The notes: generated by a model from the sequence alone, not told the origin. Shown: positions 1 through 10,800, counted from the stretch's first letter. The stretch is 64,000 nt of DNA from Isoetes taiwanensis (GCA_021234155.1 JAJEKV010000092.1:806001-870000), one strand, 5' to 3'. Translations and numbers: made by a program.

Positions 1-271
1 CGCACACGAGGAGATCTCCGCCCATCAATCACTTCAACAGAGGCGGGATGCTCAACCTTGCTCCTAGGGATGGCGTGCTTAACGGGCGGCGCGACTATCC
101 ATAAAGCAAGCATTTGCACCACAATCAACGCGGCGCCAACACTTGTAATTCTCCAACTTCGATTTCAATGATATAGGGATGAAGAATGCCTTGTCGACCT
201 TATCCGATGGAATAAACATGTCGAAATGTGGAAGGAGTTCGAGAAAAGGCGCCACCGACGAGAGACTCCTA
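1..271 (-). pseudogene. Retroviral-type aspartic protease, N-terminal part
   Basis: Downstream of the gag zinc knuckle the minus strand encodes VDCGANACFMDSRAA. Here DCGA (about 115-126) replaces the usual catalytic DSGA or DTGA. A one-base frame change follows and the frame continues with SVEVIDGR, a typical protease segment of gypsy elements. The enzyme would cleave the Gag-Pol precursor. It is cut by the window edge and frameshifted. Confidence 0.7.
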
Positions 272-1221
272 CTACCGGACCGCCGAAGTTTTCCGGACCG
301 ATTTAGGGCGCTTCACGTGGCATCCACGAGCGATATGACCAGCTCCTCCACAAGAGAGGCAAAGATTAGCCTCTCCGGACGCCGCTGCTACGCGCGTGAT
401 AAGGGTCTCGAACCGCCGATCACCTGCATAAGATCCGCTAGATTCTACGAGATGAGACCGGGAATATGAAGCTACAGCGCTTGTGTAATTGGAAAGACCG
501 ACCACGTCTCTCTTGCCTACGCTCAAGAGCCGATTATCACATCGAACCGCAAATCTGATGGCTTCTTCCAAACTCGGGGATCCTCCATAGACAACAACAT
601 ATCTTTGACATCCTCTCGTAACCCCCTTCGGAAACAATCTCGAAGTGCAATATCATCCCAGGCAGTATCTACTGCAATTTGACGAAATTCTGATGCATAT
701 ACTGAAGCTGGGCGAGAGCCTTGCCTTAAGTTGCAAAGTTTTGTGGATTGGCTGTGGCGCCGACGACGGTGTCTCCAAAGCATGCTTCGAAGTTCTCGCA
801 GTTGAAAGCAAGCAAAATCTTGCAACTCGGGGCTCCTTTCTCCAATAAAGGAGCAAACCAACTTAGAGCTGGCCCCCGTGGAGAAGAGAACCAATCAGCC
901 CCACTTGTTCTTGAGTCGTGGGATATCTATGAGGATGGAGTGAATCACAAGCGTCGACCGATTCAAAAACCCGAGCTTGGACCGAGTGCCGTCAAACTTC
1001 TCTGGCAGGCTGATCTTAGGCTCTGATAGCCTCAATCCCGAGCTAGAAGCAGATTCATGTGAAGCAATACGTTCCTTAAGCTCTTTATTGTCCAACCAAA
1101 GCCGCCGGGCATACTTGAACAAGCTGCTTTGGACTCTTTGTAATAAAGTCGGAACCTCCTCCATAGATATAAAATCACCAAATACGAAAGCAAAACAATG
1201 CTTAGGATCGGAAGCGTGCAA
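272..1221 (-). pseudogene. gag: gag of the gypsy element, frameshifted
   Basis: Three minus-strand frames overlap or abut. The segment 1221-895 carries the N-terminal part with KISLPEKFDGTRSK, typical of Ty3/gypsy gag. The segment 894-523 carries the retrotransposon gag core (SVYASEFRQIAVDTAWDD, then CFRRGLREDVKDMLL). The segment 637-272 ends in a zinc knuckle CLSCGGAGHIARGC, a C-X2-C-X4-H-X4-C nucleic-acid-binding motif, at about 320-361. Gag would form the particle and package RNA. The frame changes near 895 and near 530-640 mean no single product can be made. The family call rests on domain order and the knuckle. Confidence 0.85.
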
Positions 1222-1456
1222 GAACCGGTAAGGGATTCCGGTTCAAACTGTCATGAACCTACTCGAAAAACAAGGAAAATACGTGGAAAATACGTAAGAA
1301 ATACGGAAGAAATACGCCAAGATCGGCAAAGAATCTGATATATGAACAGGAATCAATAATACAATAGCCCGAAGGCAAGCGGGGAATACAAGGCGGATGC
1401 CTAGAAGGCTCAAGATCGGCGTTGAACCGGAATGGTTTGACAAGAAAGAGATGCCT

Positions 1457-1465
1457 CCTTATATA
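1457..1465 (-). promoter_or_regulatory. TATA box of the gypsy LTR
   Basis: The minus strand reads TATATAAGG here, inside the LTR, downstream of the heat-shock element and about 235 bp before the first gag codons. Spacing and context fit an LTR core promoter. Confidence 0.55.
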
Positions 1466-1515
1466 TCTAAACCAAGCGGATCGGGGATCGCTAAGTGTCA
1501 CAAGATGCATTTAGG

Positions 1516-1538
1516 TTCTAGAACATTCTAGAACCTTC
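1516..1538 (-). promoter_or_regulatory. Perfect five-unit heat-shock element in the LTR
   Basis: On the plus strand TTC, GAA, TTC, GAA and TTC start at 1516, 1521, 1526, 1531 and 1536, exactly five bases apart. This is the ideal alternating nGAAn array bound by heat-shock factor trimers. It lies about 50 bp upstream of the minus-strand TATA box, where an activator site would be expected. By analogy with the heat-activated copia element ONSEN, this LTR may have been heat-responsive; that is inference. Confidence 0.7.
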
Positions 1539-1591
1539 TGGAGATAGTCCCACATATGAGGAAGACGTGAAGGAATGTCTTCAACAAATAT

Positions 1592-1665
1592 TGGTAGTGC
1601 ACTTGGCAAGAGTGTATGACTCGCAACTGGAAGGTTGCGAGTTCAAACCCTGTCTTGTGCAACTA
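1592..1665 (+). repeat. tRNA-like segment, probable SINE head
   Basis: The stretch has a rough A-box region (tggtagtgcacttggc) and a good B box within gcgagttcaaaccc at about 1637-1650. It also has an 8-bp hairpin (ctcgcaac/gttgcgag) in the anticodon-arm position. The acceptor stem does not pair well, so it is unlikely to be a working tRNA gene. It lies just outside the gypsy LTR and no clear SINE tail is seen. Confidence 0.35.
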
Positions 1666-4438
1666 CCCTTTTGCATCTGTGTGATGACCATCTTTTGTAC
1701 ATACGAGTATAATGATCGTATGATACGAATATCCGTATGGTCGTCACACAGTTTGGTTCAGCGCACAGTAGCTTCTTGAGTATCCAGATATTTTACAGAG
1801 TTATGAAACTTCTCTTCACCAGGAAGAGCAAGTTAACAACAGTTAATTCTCCATTGCTTGCCTTACCTTATAATTGAAATTCTTTTGAGATAAACTTTAA
1901 TACCTTCTTTATACCTTAAGCTTAAAAAAACCTAACCTTTACCTTACCTGTATACCTAATGACTGAGATCACTTATACCTAATGACTGAGATCACTTATC
2001 TAATGATTGATAAGTGTATGGTGTAAAATGGTCCTCTAACGATTGAGGTTGCCAGGCGTAAAATGGTCCTCTGACAAACCGAGGTTGCCAACACTAATGC
2101 TTGAGGTCAAGCATCTTTAAAAGGGGAGGACCTTGATATGATGGTTTTTCCCTAGTAGCTCGGGGGTGTGGTCCATTGTTATGCACTCAAAATAACCTTA
2201 TTATGGAGTCTTAATCTTTATTTGATACCCTAAGATAATTATCCTTGTATTAAGCCAAGCTAATCTCCTTGATAATATCCCAGTCCAAAAATAGCAGTTT
2301 CTAAAAGGATAACTTCAAAACGTCATATCTCAGCTAATATAAGTCAGATTATTGCGATCCAGGGCTCATTGGAAAGCTCTCAGAGTCTAGTTTCCGGATT
2401 GGGGTTCATCTCCTAACTCCTTGTGGATCGTGAGTTATCGCCAAAAGAGTGGCCGTGGGTCAGACTGGACTGCACAGCCAAGATTTCTGTCCTTGCCTCC
2501 TGAACCCTTGTTGCTTTCACAAACCTTGCCTTCATCTTTAAACCCTACTTTGGAGTGCATATCAGGCTGAGATAACGATTTCTCAGGCTCAGGATAACGG
2601 TTTCCTGAAGGACCCGGTTGGGTGGTGAGCTACCTTCTCTAATCTCTATTGCTCTAATGAGTTTATTATGATGCAGGGTTGAAGAGATCGAATTCTTTGA
2701 GGTAACTAATCTGAATTTGTGTTCTTTTGTGTTTTCCATATCATTAAGCTTTGATACAACCACCACCACCTGATGCATTCCGCCGTCTGGTCTGAATGAC
2801 ACCATAAGTGCTCTCCGAATCGAGCCAGGTAGTCTCCTATCACTTGGCTCATCAACATTATATCCGCCCTTATTAGAGAGACTCTGGCTAGACATTCTTA
2901 GGCGCCTTCTCTGAAATAGAGCTTATTTGAGAATTGATGGTCGTCTGGCCATACTATGTTTTTTTGTTCGTTGATACAGCACGTAACCGATGGATCTATA
3001 CACCCTCAATGAATTCATGGAATTACAGCCAAGTGGAACAGCATAGGTTTTTGATACCGACACGCAAAGGTTTGAATCTCTCACCCCAGCAGTTGTTCCA
3101 TCCGATCTGTCAGGCAGGTAAACGTAACTACGCTACGCCCCTATCCTATCCGACCGAGTTCAAGTTCCTTACTGCGTCCACCCCTTTTTTAGGAATTCCA
3201 CTCCAACCTTCACACTCTCGCCCGATCCCTATATCCCTAACCATAACCTTACGTCGCCTTATATAGATTCTGATTTCGGCCACTTTCGATAGCCTGGTTC
3301 ACATTTTTGCCCTCATACATTGGCATATAGCCCTCTTAGCATTCTACCACATTTACTCTCCTTTTTGCTAGATCAGCGGTGTTTTTTGGTTAATCATCTT
3401 AAACTCTTCTTGGCACCTATTCTTCGCTGTCGTGCATCGGTTGCGGCCAGACATGAGGTTCCATATGATACGCAATTCTACCCAACATCTTCTTTTTCTC
3501 GTCGTTTAGAGTGCGGTGGTCGTCTTCTCACTCTCGCTACGTGATTCATAACTCTCCTCAATGCCTTGCTGTTTCTCGTCGACTTGGTTTATAAAATAGA
3601 AGTTCTCTGGTAGTTGGCCAATTTTTGTGTTCTTTATGAGGCTACCGGATCAGCATTCTAGGAAGGGACGAGCCACCTATATAAGTAACATTCATTCTTG
3701 TGATCGGTTATTGGCATCTTCCCTTAACAACTCTATGCAAGAAACTCATAGCAAAATAAGGGTAAACAACATTTCTTTTCCCAATTCTTCCCATGTAGGG
3801 TGCAAAAATAGATGATAATCTGGATTTTTTTGCTTGAAATATTATTTTTTGCACTAGATTTGAAATGCCGAGATTTGCTGCACTGGTTGCCTCTTTCATT
3901 TGGAAGAAAAGATGAAATGAAAAGCTCCTTGGGACTTTGATTCTGCATAAGCCCATGTCAGGCCATTGTGGAACTATGCTTTGCAAATGGGATTCGAATC
4001 TCTAGGTCTATCATATTTACTTGCAGGTTTGGTGGAGATCTTCTGCACTTCTGTCTCTTGTATGGACATAAATTCCCTGGCTTGTGTAGTTAGTTTGGTT
4101 TTCATTTCATTTGGAATTAGGCTTCATATGCAATGAGAATTGCTTGCTTCTACATAAGAGGTCCAGAAAGATTAGATGATGTGCTGGTGCCATGGAATTA
4201 GAACGGGCACAGGTTGATCGATGCTAATATAGCATCCTTATCCTCCCATTGCATTCTATTAGGGATGACTCTTTTTTAAGCTAACTTCTATTCTAGAGTC
4301 AACCTAGAATTGGAGTTCTTTTCAATGCTTGTCAAATCCCTTAAAAAATAGTGCCACCTAAGCATTTGACCCCATCCACGCTTAGGTGTAAGGTTCTGAT
4401 GCTCCTAGAGGGTACATCCATGGGAATACTTCTAGATC
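1666..4438. other. Non-coding stretch, probable retrotransposon debris
   Basis: No convincing gene is seen. A purine tract (taaaaggggagga, about 2117-2129) followed by TTGATATGATGG resembles a polypurine tract abutting the start of an LTR. The motif gaggttgcca occurs twice just before it. The rest (2140-4438) has only short chance frames and pyrimidine-rich text. No paired LTR was found, so the retrotransposon reading is weak. Confidence 0.35.
1951..1996. repeat. Perfect 23-bp tandem duplication
   Basis: The unit starting tatacctaatgactgag occurs twice without a mismatch. A looser copy (ctaatgattgataag) follows. The repeat is probably a replication slip in non-coding, LTR-like sequence. Confidence 0.8.
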
Positions 4439-4620
4439 CTAATGTTGGAAATCCACTAGAGCATTCATCAGCGATAATAAGAGAGAGCACCTCCATGGTG
4501 ATGCTTTATTCCACCTGCTAAGTAGTGATATTATGATTTCTCCACCCGCTGGGTGATGCTGTTCATTTCCACCGAGACGGTGATGGTATTTCTTCCTCCA
4601 CCACTTGGTGATGCTTTTCC

Positions 4621-4908
4621 AATTCTTTTTCTTTCTCAAATGAGTTGAAACAACACTGCAGGAACAAAGGCATCAAGAGACAATTAATCTACAGATTCTC
4701 ATCTCAGCAAAATGGGATTGTAGAGAGAAAGAACCATACCATTCTAAATATTGTCAATTCTTTTTCTCAATTCTTTATCTTTCTCAATTCTTTTTCTTTC
4801 TCAAATGAGTTGAAACAACACTGCAGGAACAAAGGCATCAAGAGACAACTAACCTATAGATTCTCATCTCAGCAAAATGGGATTGTAGATTCTAAATATT
4901 GTAAGGAA
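4621..4908 (+). repeat. Internal direct duplication in copia integrase
   Basis: About 105 bp, beginning aattctttttctttctcaaa and ending at gggattgtaga, occur at about 4620-4727 and again at about 4789-4890 with few differences. The second copy lacks the short stretch encoding ERKNHT. The duplicated codons cover the NKGIKRQ...QQNGIV end of the integrase core. Confidence 0.8.
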
Positions 4909-5399
4909 CATGCTTAATTACACTGGCCTACCTAACTTTCCCCTGAGAGGAGGTAGTCAAAACCTCTGTCTATGTACAAAATTTATTGCCCTAAACTAAT
5001 ACTAATGGTACTCTGCTTGAGATGCTCTGGAATGCAAAAATACCCAGTTATAACAGTTTAAAAGCTTATGGATATTTGGCCTTTGTTCATGTACCTAAGG
5101 AGCTAAAGAGAAAGGTTGATGACAGAGCATACATCTCTTATTTGATTGGATATGATGAGCAATCTAATGCCTATAAAATTTATGACCCAAAGGAAAAAGG
5201 AATACTGGTAAGTAGAGATATTGTGTTTGATGAAGCACAATATCATAAGGCTATTCCCAAAATAAATATGCAGGATGAAATTACAGAAGATAAAGGGAAG
5301 TCAAAGCTTGATACACAAGAAGTAAATTGCTTTGAACCAAGATTGGCTAATACTAATGCTGATAATGAGATTGTGCAGGCACAACTAGAAACTCTTTAA
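4645..5399 (+). pseudogene. copia integrase, broken
   Basis: The motif QQNGIVERKN near 4700-4735 matches the conserved end of the copia integrase catalytic core, including its glutamate. After the duplication, 5022-5399 encodes SYNSLKAYGYLAFVHVPKE and then KVDDRAYISYLIGYDEQSNA and SRDIVFDE. This is the conserved C-terminal region of copia integrases. Stops and frame changes around 4913-5020 separate the two parts. The catalytic DD part is not present in recognisable form. Confidence 0.8.
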
Positions 5400-5488
5400 C
5401 AAGATGAAGTGTATATTGAGCAGCCTACAAGCAGAAGGAGGACTAAAGCCCAAATCATGCAAAAACAAATGGTGTTATAATTGATGAG

Positions 5489-6273
5489 TTGTATGGACAT
5501 GACATACATAGAAGAAGCAAAAGACTAGCAGAACAAAAATGTGAGTTACATGACCAATTTGAAGTCTTCATGCTTTCAGATTTGAGCATGGCAAAGAATT
5601 ATTCAGAGATACTGAATGCACCTAACAAGGACAACTGGCTCAATTTAATACAAGATGAAATGGTTTCAAAAGGATTGAAACATATAAGCTCATAGACATG
5701 GCAAAGGATAAGAACATTATTGGTAGTAAATGGCTTGTTAAGATCAAAACAAGGCCAGATGGTATAACACCAAAATATAAAGCTCATCTTGTGACTCAAG
5801 GTTTTTCCCAAAGGAAAGGACAAGATTATGAGGAGACTTTTTCACCTCTAGTTAAAATGAATAGCATTAGAATGCTTTTATCTATTGCAAATGCCTGTGA
5901 CTTAGGAATTCATCACATGAATGTGACCACATCAATTTTAAATGCAAAATTAGAAAAAATATATATGAATAGGCACCAAGGTTTAGGGAAGGAGATAACA
6001 AGGTCTGGAAGCTAAACAGGGCAGTCTGTGGCCGTAAACAATCACCAAGGGAGTGGTATGAGTGTGTGGACAATTATGTTAAAGAGCAAGACTTCATTAA
6101 ACTTAAAACTGGTGGCAAACTTTACAAATACAAAACTTAAAATGAGTGGCACGTATGTTGATGATAACATTATAGTGTCAAAGGGGATGAAGGTTCTGGA
6201 GCACTGCAAACAAATACTCAACCAAAGATTTCAAGTGACTAACTTAGAAAAATTAACAAAATTCTTGGGAGTT
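5489..6273 (+). pseudogene. copia reverse transcriptase, broken
   Basis: The segment 5489-5695 holds the linker and start of the RT domain. The segment 5698-6015 has IGSKWLVKIKTRPDG and GQDYEETFSPLVKM, typical of the RVT_2 family. The frame then shifts by one, and 6015-6110 reads AVCGRKQSPREWYE. A second shift leads to TYVDDNIIVS near 6150-6180, the YVDD polymerase active site. The domain would copy element RNA into DNA. Stops near 5696 and the two shifts make it non-functional. Confidence 0.85.
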
Positions 6274-6300
6274 GAAAATAGGGACAAGAAAAATAAGAGG

Positions 6301-6781
6301 CGGACATCAACAGTAGAGTGGCCCCGGGGACCATTCCTGGTCCATGGATCAGAATTGGTCCAGTTGACCCACTACCACTTAAACCAGTATACCTGAGAAT
6401 AGAAGTTTTAATTTCGCGATATATCGCCACCATATCAATCTTTATTTGATTCTTAATGACTTTTGAGAATTTCAAGATCAATGAACTTCCCTATATGTTG
6501 TAGTGATTGTTCAAATATTAGAGAATCTGACAGTTTCTGCAACAAAGCATGATTTCATTAATTGGATAAAATAACGCAATTTTGAGAATTTTAAGCACAC
6601 CTAATTTGCTCAAGCACCAATACTTTTACCTAGTTCTCGAGCCCAAGATACATGAGGTCACTAACATACACTTAGCCATACAAATTATGTGTTATACTTG
6701 TACGTGTACGTGATACTTGTACAAGCTCAATAATGGCGTTACAATCTACACCAATAATTCACATCAATAATTTTACTTCAC
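6301..6781. other. Junction and upstream region of the small-gene repeat
   Basis: The copia fragment ends about 6300. The following 100 bp (gtggccccggggaccattcc onward) have no recognised content. From about 6590 the sequence is the upstream half of the tandem duplication that carries the small gene. Confidence 0.4.
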
Positions 6782-6789
6782 TATAAAAG
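6782..6789 (+). promoter_or_regulatory. TATA box of small gene, copy 1
   Basis: The sequence is TATAAAAG, 36 bp before the ATG. It is conserved exactly in the second copy with its flanks (ttcac before, cagctc after), which supports a real core promoter. Confidence 0.65.
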
Positions 6790-6824
6790 CAGCTCCATTC
6801 GTAGCTAGAGGTCATTCATTTTCC

Positions 6825-7067
6825 ATGGCTTCCTTGCCTCCTCGTCCGGAGCACATCCGGTCCTTCAAGTGCTACCTGAGCTACAACGATCTGTGTGAAT
6901 GCTACAGAAATGATATTAATCTTGATCCATGGCTCCAGTCCAAAGCAGATGGTCCTGCGAGTGGTTGCAGGAAGCTCACTCGTGTTGTGGTCCACCTCTA
7001 TTGGCTTCCTGATCAGGAGATCTATGAGCTAAATGGCATCACCTTAGCAGGTGTTGATGATGAGTGA
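6825..7067 (+). CDS. Small 80-aa protein of unknown family, intact copy
   Basis: An ATG in a good context (ttccATGgct) opens an uninterrupted 80-codon frame with a TATA box 36 bp upstream. The product has no signal peptide or membrane segment. Residues shared with the downstream paralog include KC (15-16), SYNDL (19-23), LDP (33-35), SKA (39-41), RV (53-54), HL (57-58), WLP (60-62) and a VDDE C-terminus. Two cysteines (C16, C26) and a third (C48) are conserved. The equal length of both copies and the clustered conserved positions argue for a real protein. I do not recognise the family. The gene lies between a dead copia fragment and a broken transposase-like gene, so it could be host-derived or belong to a mobile element. 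Confidence 0.6.
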   Translation: MASLPPRPEHIRSFKCYLSYNDLCECYRNDINLDPWLQSKADGPASGCRKLTRVVVHLYWLPDQEIYELNGITLAGVDDE

Positions 7068-7425
7068 ATCGTTGAAGACTGTACCTGTCAAGGATATAAT
7101 AATGATATATGAGCACTTCTATAGAATGTAAGGATATAATAAGCATAATCAATGTTATTTGATGAATCGAACCTGAGTGATTCGTATGGGTGTGCTCTTC
7201 GACCTCCACTTAATCTGCAAGCAGTTCCTAATTTAAATCACACCTAAAGAATTTACTCAAGCACAAATACTTTTACCTTAGTAAAATCCACAAAGCATGT
7301 TTTCACTTGATACACATATCCATACAAAATATGCATTATACTTGTACGTATACATGAGTCTTATATACGCTCAATAATGGCGCTACAATCTACCCCAATA
7401 ATTAACATCAATAATTTTACTTCAC

Positions 7426-7433
7426 TATAAAAG
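7426..7433 (+). promoter_or_regulatory. TATA box of small gene, copy 2
   Basis: TATAAAAG lies 35 bp before the ATG of the second copy, in the same conserved block as copy 1. Confidence 0.6.
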
Positions 7434-7468
7434 CAGCTCACTTCGGGGCTAGAGGTCATTCATCTCCC

Positions 7469-7711
7469 ATGGATTTTTCGCCTTTTTCTGTTCACCACAT
7501 CGAGGCGATCAAGTGCTCAATGAGCTACAATGATCTTGTCGGTTGCCTAGATAGGGGTATTCTTCTTGATCCCTACCTGTGATCCAAAGCTATGGGCGCT
7601 GAGATTCGCTGCCCTGGGCTAATTCGTGTTATGATCCACCTCATTTGGCTTCCTGAGCGCAATAGCTATGAGATATCAGGGATCAGTCCTGCAGCTGTTG
7701 ATGATGAATGA
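7469..7711 (+). pseudogene. Paralog of the 80-aa gene with one in-frame stop
   Basis: The frame is exactly as long as copy 1 (80 codons plus stop) with no insertion or deletion. Codon 38 is TGA (7580-7582) where copy 1 has a glutamine codon. About half of the residues match copy 1, including SYNDL, LDP, SKA, WLP and the VDDE end. The single stop with an otherwise open frame suggests recent inactivation, a stop-codon polymorphism or a sequencing error. The promoter is intact, so a truncated 37-residue product could still be made. Confidence 0.7.
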
Positions 7712-7849
7712 ATCACCTGTTCAGCATTGTATAGTGTAAGAGCTCTTGTGTTAAGATGAAAAATGCAGAGCGTAATGAATAATAATTAGCCTATTGTACC
7801 TTGCATGTTATATATGATATAGTAATTATGTAAAAGAGCATTGCATACC

Positions 7850-10800
7850 TCAAGAGTTCTCATCATCGTCGTTAGCTTCTTTAGCCACTAATTCTTGCAA
7901 CTGAGCCCCCACACTACTGGGGATCACCACTGACAATGGCCTGGTCTCTACGGCCCAACCGTAGTCTATTATTTTCAAATGTTGGTAGCGTGGCGGGTCA
8001 TTAGGATTGGGTCTCCAATTCTTGCTCCAGCAATCCCTATACTGCATTGCATATGAGGTTCCCTTTCTGGCAACAGGCTCAAACCAAGAGACAAACACCT
8101 CTTCGTAATGTGGGAGATTAGGGTCCTAAAGCCATCCACGTCGGGTAGTTATCATGTGGCCTGATTAGCAAGAGCATTCCTTTCTTGACATCTTGGTAGG
8201 GATCGAATATTTCAACTGGGTTCTTGGGTCTAGCCGAGAAAGGCCCTACATAATGAGATGCTTCAATGTGCTCATCCACAAACACGTTTTCGGGTTCTTC
8301 CAATGCATTTTGCCTGGTGCTGGGCCAGAAATCCTGAATGACAGCTCTACCGGGCTGAACGTCCCCAAGCACTCGCAACAAGGTGGACCAGTAGTCAACA
8401 ACTTCATTCATATAGGTGTTGGACCATGAGTTATCGCCAGCTCTAGAAATAGCTGCCCAGTGCATCATGTACTTGGCAATAGAAGCTCTCAATGCACCTA
8501 TATCTTTCAAGCTCCCATATGGCTGCACGACCTTAGGTGACCCTCTCGGAATCATAGGTAAACCTTGGGCATCCTCCTTCCACATTCTGATTCCCTTTTC
8601 AGGGAGCCACTCCCTATGCCCTGGCCTCATCTTGTAGAACATTAGTGGCCATCCATCCTTCATGCAGAACTTGAAGAGTAGAGGTTCCAAATGACCACAT
8701 AAACGGTCCTTCTTATCAGGGATAAAACCTTTCACGAATTCCTTCCAATTAGGAACCTCTGACACAAGGTAAGGTGAAGGAGACTTTGAACTACACTGCC
8801 TGAAGAGTTGCATAAACTCTGGAATAGTCAATGCATCTGATCTTCTCATTAGAGTAGAGTAGTTTCCAAAGAGGGCATCTATGTCATCGTGGGTGTGTCC
8901 AACCATCATGAATCCCAGCTGCACTTGATCAAAGACACCTAACCAAACCAAGTATGACGTAAGAGAAAAGATATCTATTCTTATTTTGACCTGAGCAATT
9001 ATCTAGCTGCAAGTAAAGCCTCCTAGGTAACTTGTTCGGTACCATAGGGCCCTTGATAGGAGGCATAAAATCATTACTGCCATTTACCATTTTTGTCCTA
9101 AGGGCATCTGTGTTTAAAATTGCTCCACCCCAGCAGCTTTCAGGACGATCTGTATCTCTCAAATGGCCCCAATTATCCTCAGATTTATTCTCCAGTGTCT
9201 TCAAGGTATGATTCAAGTATCCCACATGAAAATTAGAATCATCAGGCCAGAGGTCCAGTGAGAAGTGGCCCAAGGCACCTATACCATGCCCGTGCATGGA
9301 GCACCTGTAACACTCACCTTCAGTCGTTCACCCCTCCACACAGACTTTGCTAGCTTTTCTAGACGAGGGACCATGGTCTTATTCTGATCCATCTTGTCAT
9401 GTATAATGGTTAAAGCGTGCTCATGAGATCTATGAGACAAAGCTCTCCAGGACCAGTAAAGGCTCCTACATGAAATCTGGGCCGTCATATGTGATTTTCT
9501 CTCCATTGCAAGTTGCCTTCTTTCATTTGGACCTCTGGTCTTAGCAAGCTTTTCCTTTATGACAATACAGGTGTTACACTTAGAAAATGCTATCCTCTTA
9601 GCTATTGCCACCTCTGAATGATTCTCTTTCCAAGCAGACAGAAAGGACGAAGGAGAAATATGCTTGCCTGTCATCTCTGTAACGGTAATATCTACTTCTT
9701 GGTGTATATCCTTCTTAGTCAAGACTGAAGGTAGCCTCTTAACATTTTGTCTGCTACCCTCGCTTGTAATTTACGAGCGGTGTGGCATCGTCTCTGCGTT
9801 TTCATCTATGAAGATAGATAGCACAGCATTGCCAGCCAAAGTATGAGATCTTGGCTTCTTAGAACCACTATTTTCGTGCTCAGCAATTCTGTGGCCATCA
9901 TTGAAGAGCTTCTTCCACTTGTAAAAAGTGGAAATGGGTATGCCATAGGCTTTATGCCATGCTTTCACGCACACCTGTTTGTTCTTCAACATCAGGTTGC
10001 GGACTACACCATTTTCAGAGCAAAGATCTAGCATGTTATATGCAAAGGTTGTGCGCTCTGAGGACTTCATGTTCCAGTAAAAGGTTCTCATGCAAGCTAT
10101 CTCCTTGGATGTAAAATTTGCACAACATCTTTTCATGCAGCACAATGATGACCTGAAGTCTAAAATAGCCTCAGCACTAGTCTTTCTTTCACATTTGGTC
10201 TGTGCTGGACGTGTCCTGGGTCTCCGATTGACCATGCGGTAAGGTCTCTTTTTTGTGACGCCAATTTCTGATCTAATGGAATAAGGTTCATTCTCCACAT
10301 CCTTCTCCTTCACTGCAACCACGAGAGTAGAAACTGGAATGTTATCAACGAGCACGAAGGCTATGGGCCATCTTACAAGGTCATGCAGTTGGGGCATTTC
10401 TGCACAGGCTTGGCAGCGCATAGAGATCTTTTCAGGCATTGGAAATAGGCTCATGATAGTAGCAGCTATCGAGCCTTCCCCTAACTTCACGTCAGCAACA
10501 GCATGGTTTGGATCGGCAAAAACGATAACACCACACCCGTAAGCCATGTGGCAGCATTCATGCATGATTGTGCATGCCTTCTCAATTAAATCATCTCTAG
10601 AAAGCCCTTGCACATGATTCGTCTCATTATTGCCTAATCTCTCATTGCCTTCGACCTGCCAGTTTATGCGTTTAATCTGTCCTGGTGGCGTGCAAACTTC
10701 TTCCTCTCTCACAAGCTGACCAGCAATGTCCTTCTTGTACCACAACACAAAACTCCCCACAGCTTCACCAATTTTTTCTATTTCCAGCTCGGGAATTGGT

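Larger units (their letters stand above)
1..1554 (-). mobile_element. Ty3/gypsy LTR retrotransposon, 5' part, runs off left edge
   Basis: Read on the minus strand, the order is LTR (1554-1249), short leader, gag (1221-272) and the start of the aspartic protease (about 270-1), which is the order of a Ty3/gypsy element. Reverse transcriptase and integrase would lie left of the window. The coding part is broken by several frameshifts, so this copy is dead as it stands. No second LTR is in view, so the insertion cannot be dated from LTR divergence. Confidence 0.85.
1249..1554 (-). repeat. 5' LTR of the gypsy element (about 306 bp)
   Basis: On the minus strand the segment starts TGTGGGACTATC and ends GGTTCATGACA, giving the usual TG...CA ends, and lies immediately upstream of gag. 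It contains a TATA box at 1457-1465 and a strong heat-shock element at 1516-1538, so its first two thirds look like a U3 promoter. The sequence just after the LTR (minus strand GTTTGAACCGG) is not an obvious tRNA primer site, so the internal boundary is inferred from the CA end and could be off by a few bases. Confidence 0.6.
4600..6300 (+). mobile_element. Ty1/copia retrotransposon fragment (integrase and RT)
   Basis: Integrase core, integrase C-terminal region and reverse transcriptase follow in the copia order, on one strand, in several frames. Gag, protease, RNase H and LTRs are missing. The fragment stops just after the YVDD region, at about 6300, where unrelated sequence begins. It is a truncated, long-dead copy. 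Confidence 0.85.
6590..7711 (+). repeat. Tandem duplication of a small gene with its promoter
   Basis: Unit 1 (about 6590-7067) and unit 2 (about 7240-7711) lie head to tail about 640 bp apart. Both contain ctcaataatggcg, a nearly identical block from caataattttacttcac through the TATA box to agaggtcattcat, and an 80-codon reading frame. The promoter-proximal 60-70 bp are far better conserved than the encoded proteins, which are about half identical. Confidence 0.85.

Noticed and set aside
1592-1665. Functional tRNA gene
   Set aside because: B box is good, but acceptor and T stems do not pair properly and the anticodon arm is an overlong 8-bp hairpin.
3300-3550. Short plus-strand frames near 3.3-3.5 kb
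   Set aside because: No protein motif and the composition matches pyrimidine-rich non-coding sequence.
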